Assembly: GCA_902782895.1 (NCBI GenBank)
Contig: CACZPA010000246.1
Span: 1-6,180 of the forward strand
Direction: 5' to 3'
DNA: 6,180 nt
Source: an uncultured Eubacteriales bacterium
Lineage (GTDB): Bacteria; Bacillota; Clostridia; Lachnospirales; Bianqueaceae
The first letter of the stretch is position 1, and the number at the start of each line of letters is the position of its first letter. Below the pieces are notes generated by a model, which saw only the letters and a list, made by a program, of their open reading frames with translations, did not search any database and was not told the DNA's origin. The position numbers and the translations under genes were made by a program. This document shows positions 5,751 through 6,180 of the stretch, in pieces.

Positions 5751-6180
5751 ATGAAAGGAAAAAGCAGTAAGAGTATTCTGTGCCTTGTACTGGCAATGAT
5801 TCTGATTGTCGGTATGCTGACAGGCTGCACTGGATCCGGAAAGGATACATCCAATGCAACATCCTCTCAGACAGAGGCCGCTTCTAAAGCCGAGGAATCT
5901 CAGGCTCCTGCGGAGAACTCAACTGCGGAACCTGTTGTGACAGAACCCGTCAAACTGACATTCTGGACAGCAATGGATTCCAAGGTCGCAAACAGTTGTA
6001 CTTCCTATGAAGATCTGCTTTGCATGCAGAAACTGGAAGAAATTCTGAATGTTGATGTAGAGTGGCAGCATCCGCCGATTGGTGAAGAGGCGGAGCAGTT
6101 CAACCTTATGGTTGCTTCTACCAAGCTTCCAGATATGATCTTCTATGACTGGATCAACGGTTATTCCGGCGGCCCCGAGA
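5751..6180 (+). CDS. Lipoprotein ABC-transporter solute-binding protein, 5' part (partial)
   Basis: The first 143 codons are visible; the frame is open at the right edge. A basic start (MKGKSSKS) and a hydrophobic stretch (res 9-22) end in the lipobox L23-T-G-C26, so the protein is processed at Cys26 and anchored to the outer face of the membrane. Residues 27-67 form a flexible spacer rich in Ser, Thr, Ala, Glu and Gln. The binding domain then starts with V67-K-L-T-F-W, followed by an early lobe with the spacing of family 1 extracellular sugar-binding proteins (EILNVDVEW, FNLMVASTKLPDMIFYDW). It would deliver an oligosaccharide to ABC permeases probably encoded beyond the edge. ATG 5751 follows a perfect AGGAGG (5738-5743) by seven bases. 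Position directly after the transmembrane AraC gene is the usual arrangement for such transporters in Firmicutes. The particular sugar cannot be told. Confidence 0.87.
   Translation, partial: MKGKSSKSILCLVLAMILIVGMLTGCTGSGKDTSNATSSQTEAASKAEESQAPAENSTAEPVVTEPVKLTFWTAMDSKVANSCTSYEDLLCMQKLEEILNVDVEWQHPPIGEEAEQFNLMVASTKLPDMIFYDWINGYSGGPE

Overview
The window reads as one strand of a low-G+C Gram-positive (Firmicutes) carbohydrate-utilisation locus, most likely from a Clostridia/Lachnospiraceae-type gut bacterium. Three things support this: strong AGGAGG-like ribosome binding sites, a membrane-anchored AraC regulator placed directly before a lipoprotein solute-binding protein, and the character of the sugar enzymes. 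Genus-level assignment is not possible from the sequence alone. All recognisable genes lie on the + strand.

Layout. Positions 2-247 hold the 3' end of a PAP2-type membrane phosphatase, probably unrelated to what follows. A 96-bp gap with an imperfect direct repeat precedes a cytoplasmic cellulase-like glycosidase (344-1450). After a 97-bp gap come a HAD-family hydrolase (1548-2288), a Gfo/Idh/MocA-type oxidoreductase (2285-3415, ATGA overlap with the HAD gene) and a 738-residue two-transmembrane AraC-type regulator (3417-5633, one base after the oxidoreductase stop). A 117-bp regulatory gap (5634-5750) has a 9-bp perfect inverted repeat, an 8-bp direct repeat, a candidate promoter and a leader hairpin. 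It precedes a lipoprotein ABC-transporter solute-binding protein (5751 to the window edge, truncated).

How the genes may work together (inference). The lipoprotein captures an oligosaccharide for an ABC importer whose permease genes probably lie beyond the right edge. The transmembrane AraC protein senses an extracellular signal and may activate the transporter promoter just downstream of its own gene. Inside the cell, the glycosidase, the oxidoreductase and the HAD phosphatase-like enzyme process the imported sugar. The substrate cannot be read from the sequence.

Base composition changes sharply at the oxidoreductase/regulator junction. The catabolic genes are GC-rich, while the regulator and the transporter gene are clearly more AT-rich, suggesting that two modules of different history have been joined. 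The least standard protein is the oxidoreductase, which lacks the lysine of the family's EKP motif. No CRISPR array, mobile element, tRNA or rRNA was seen.
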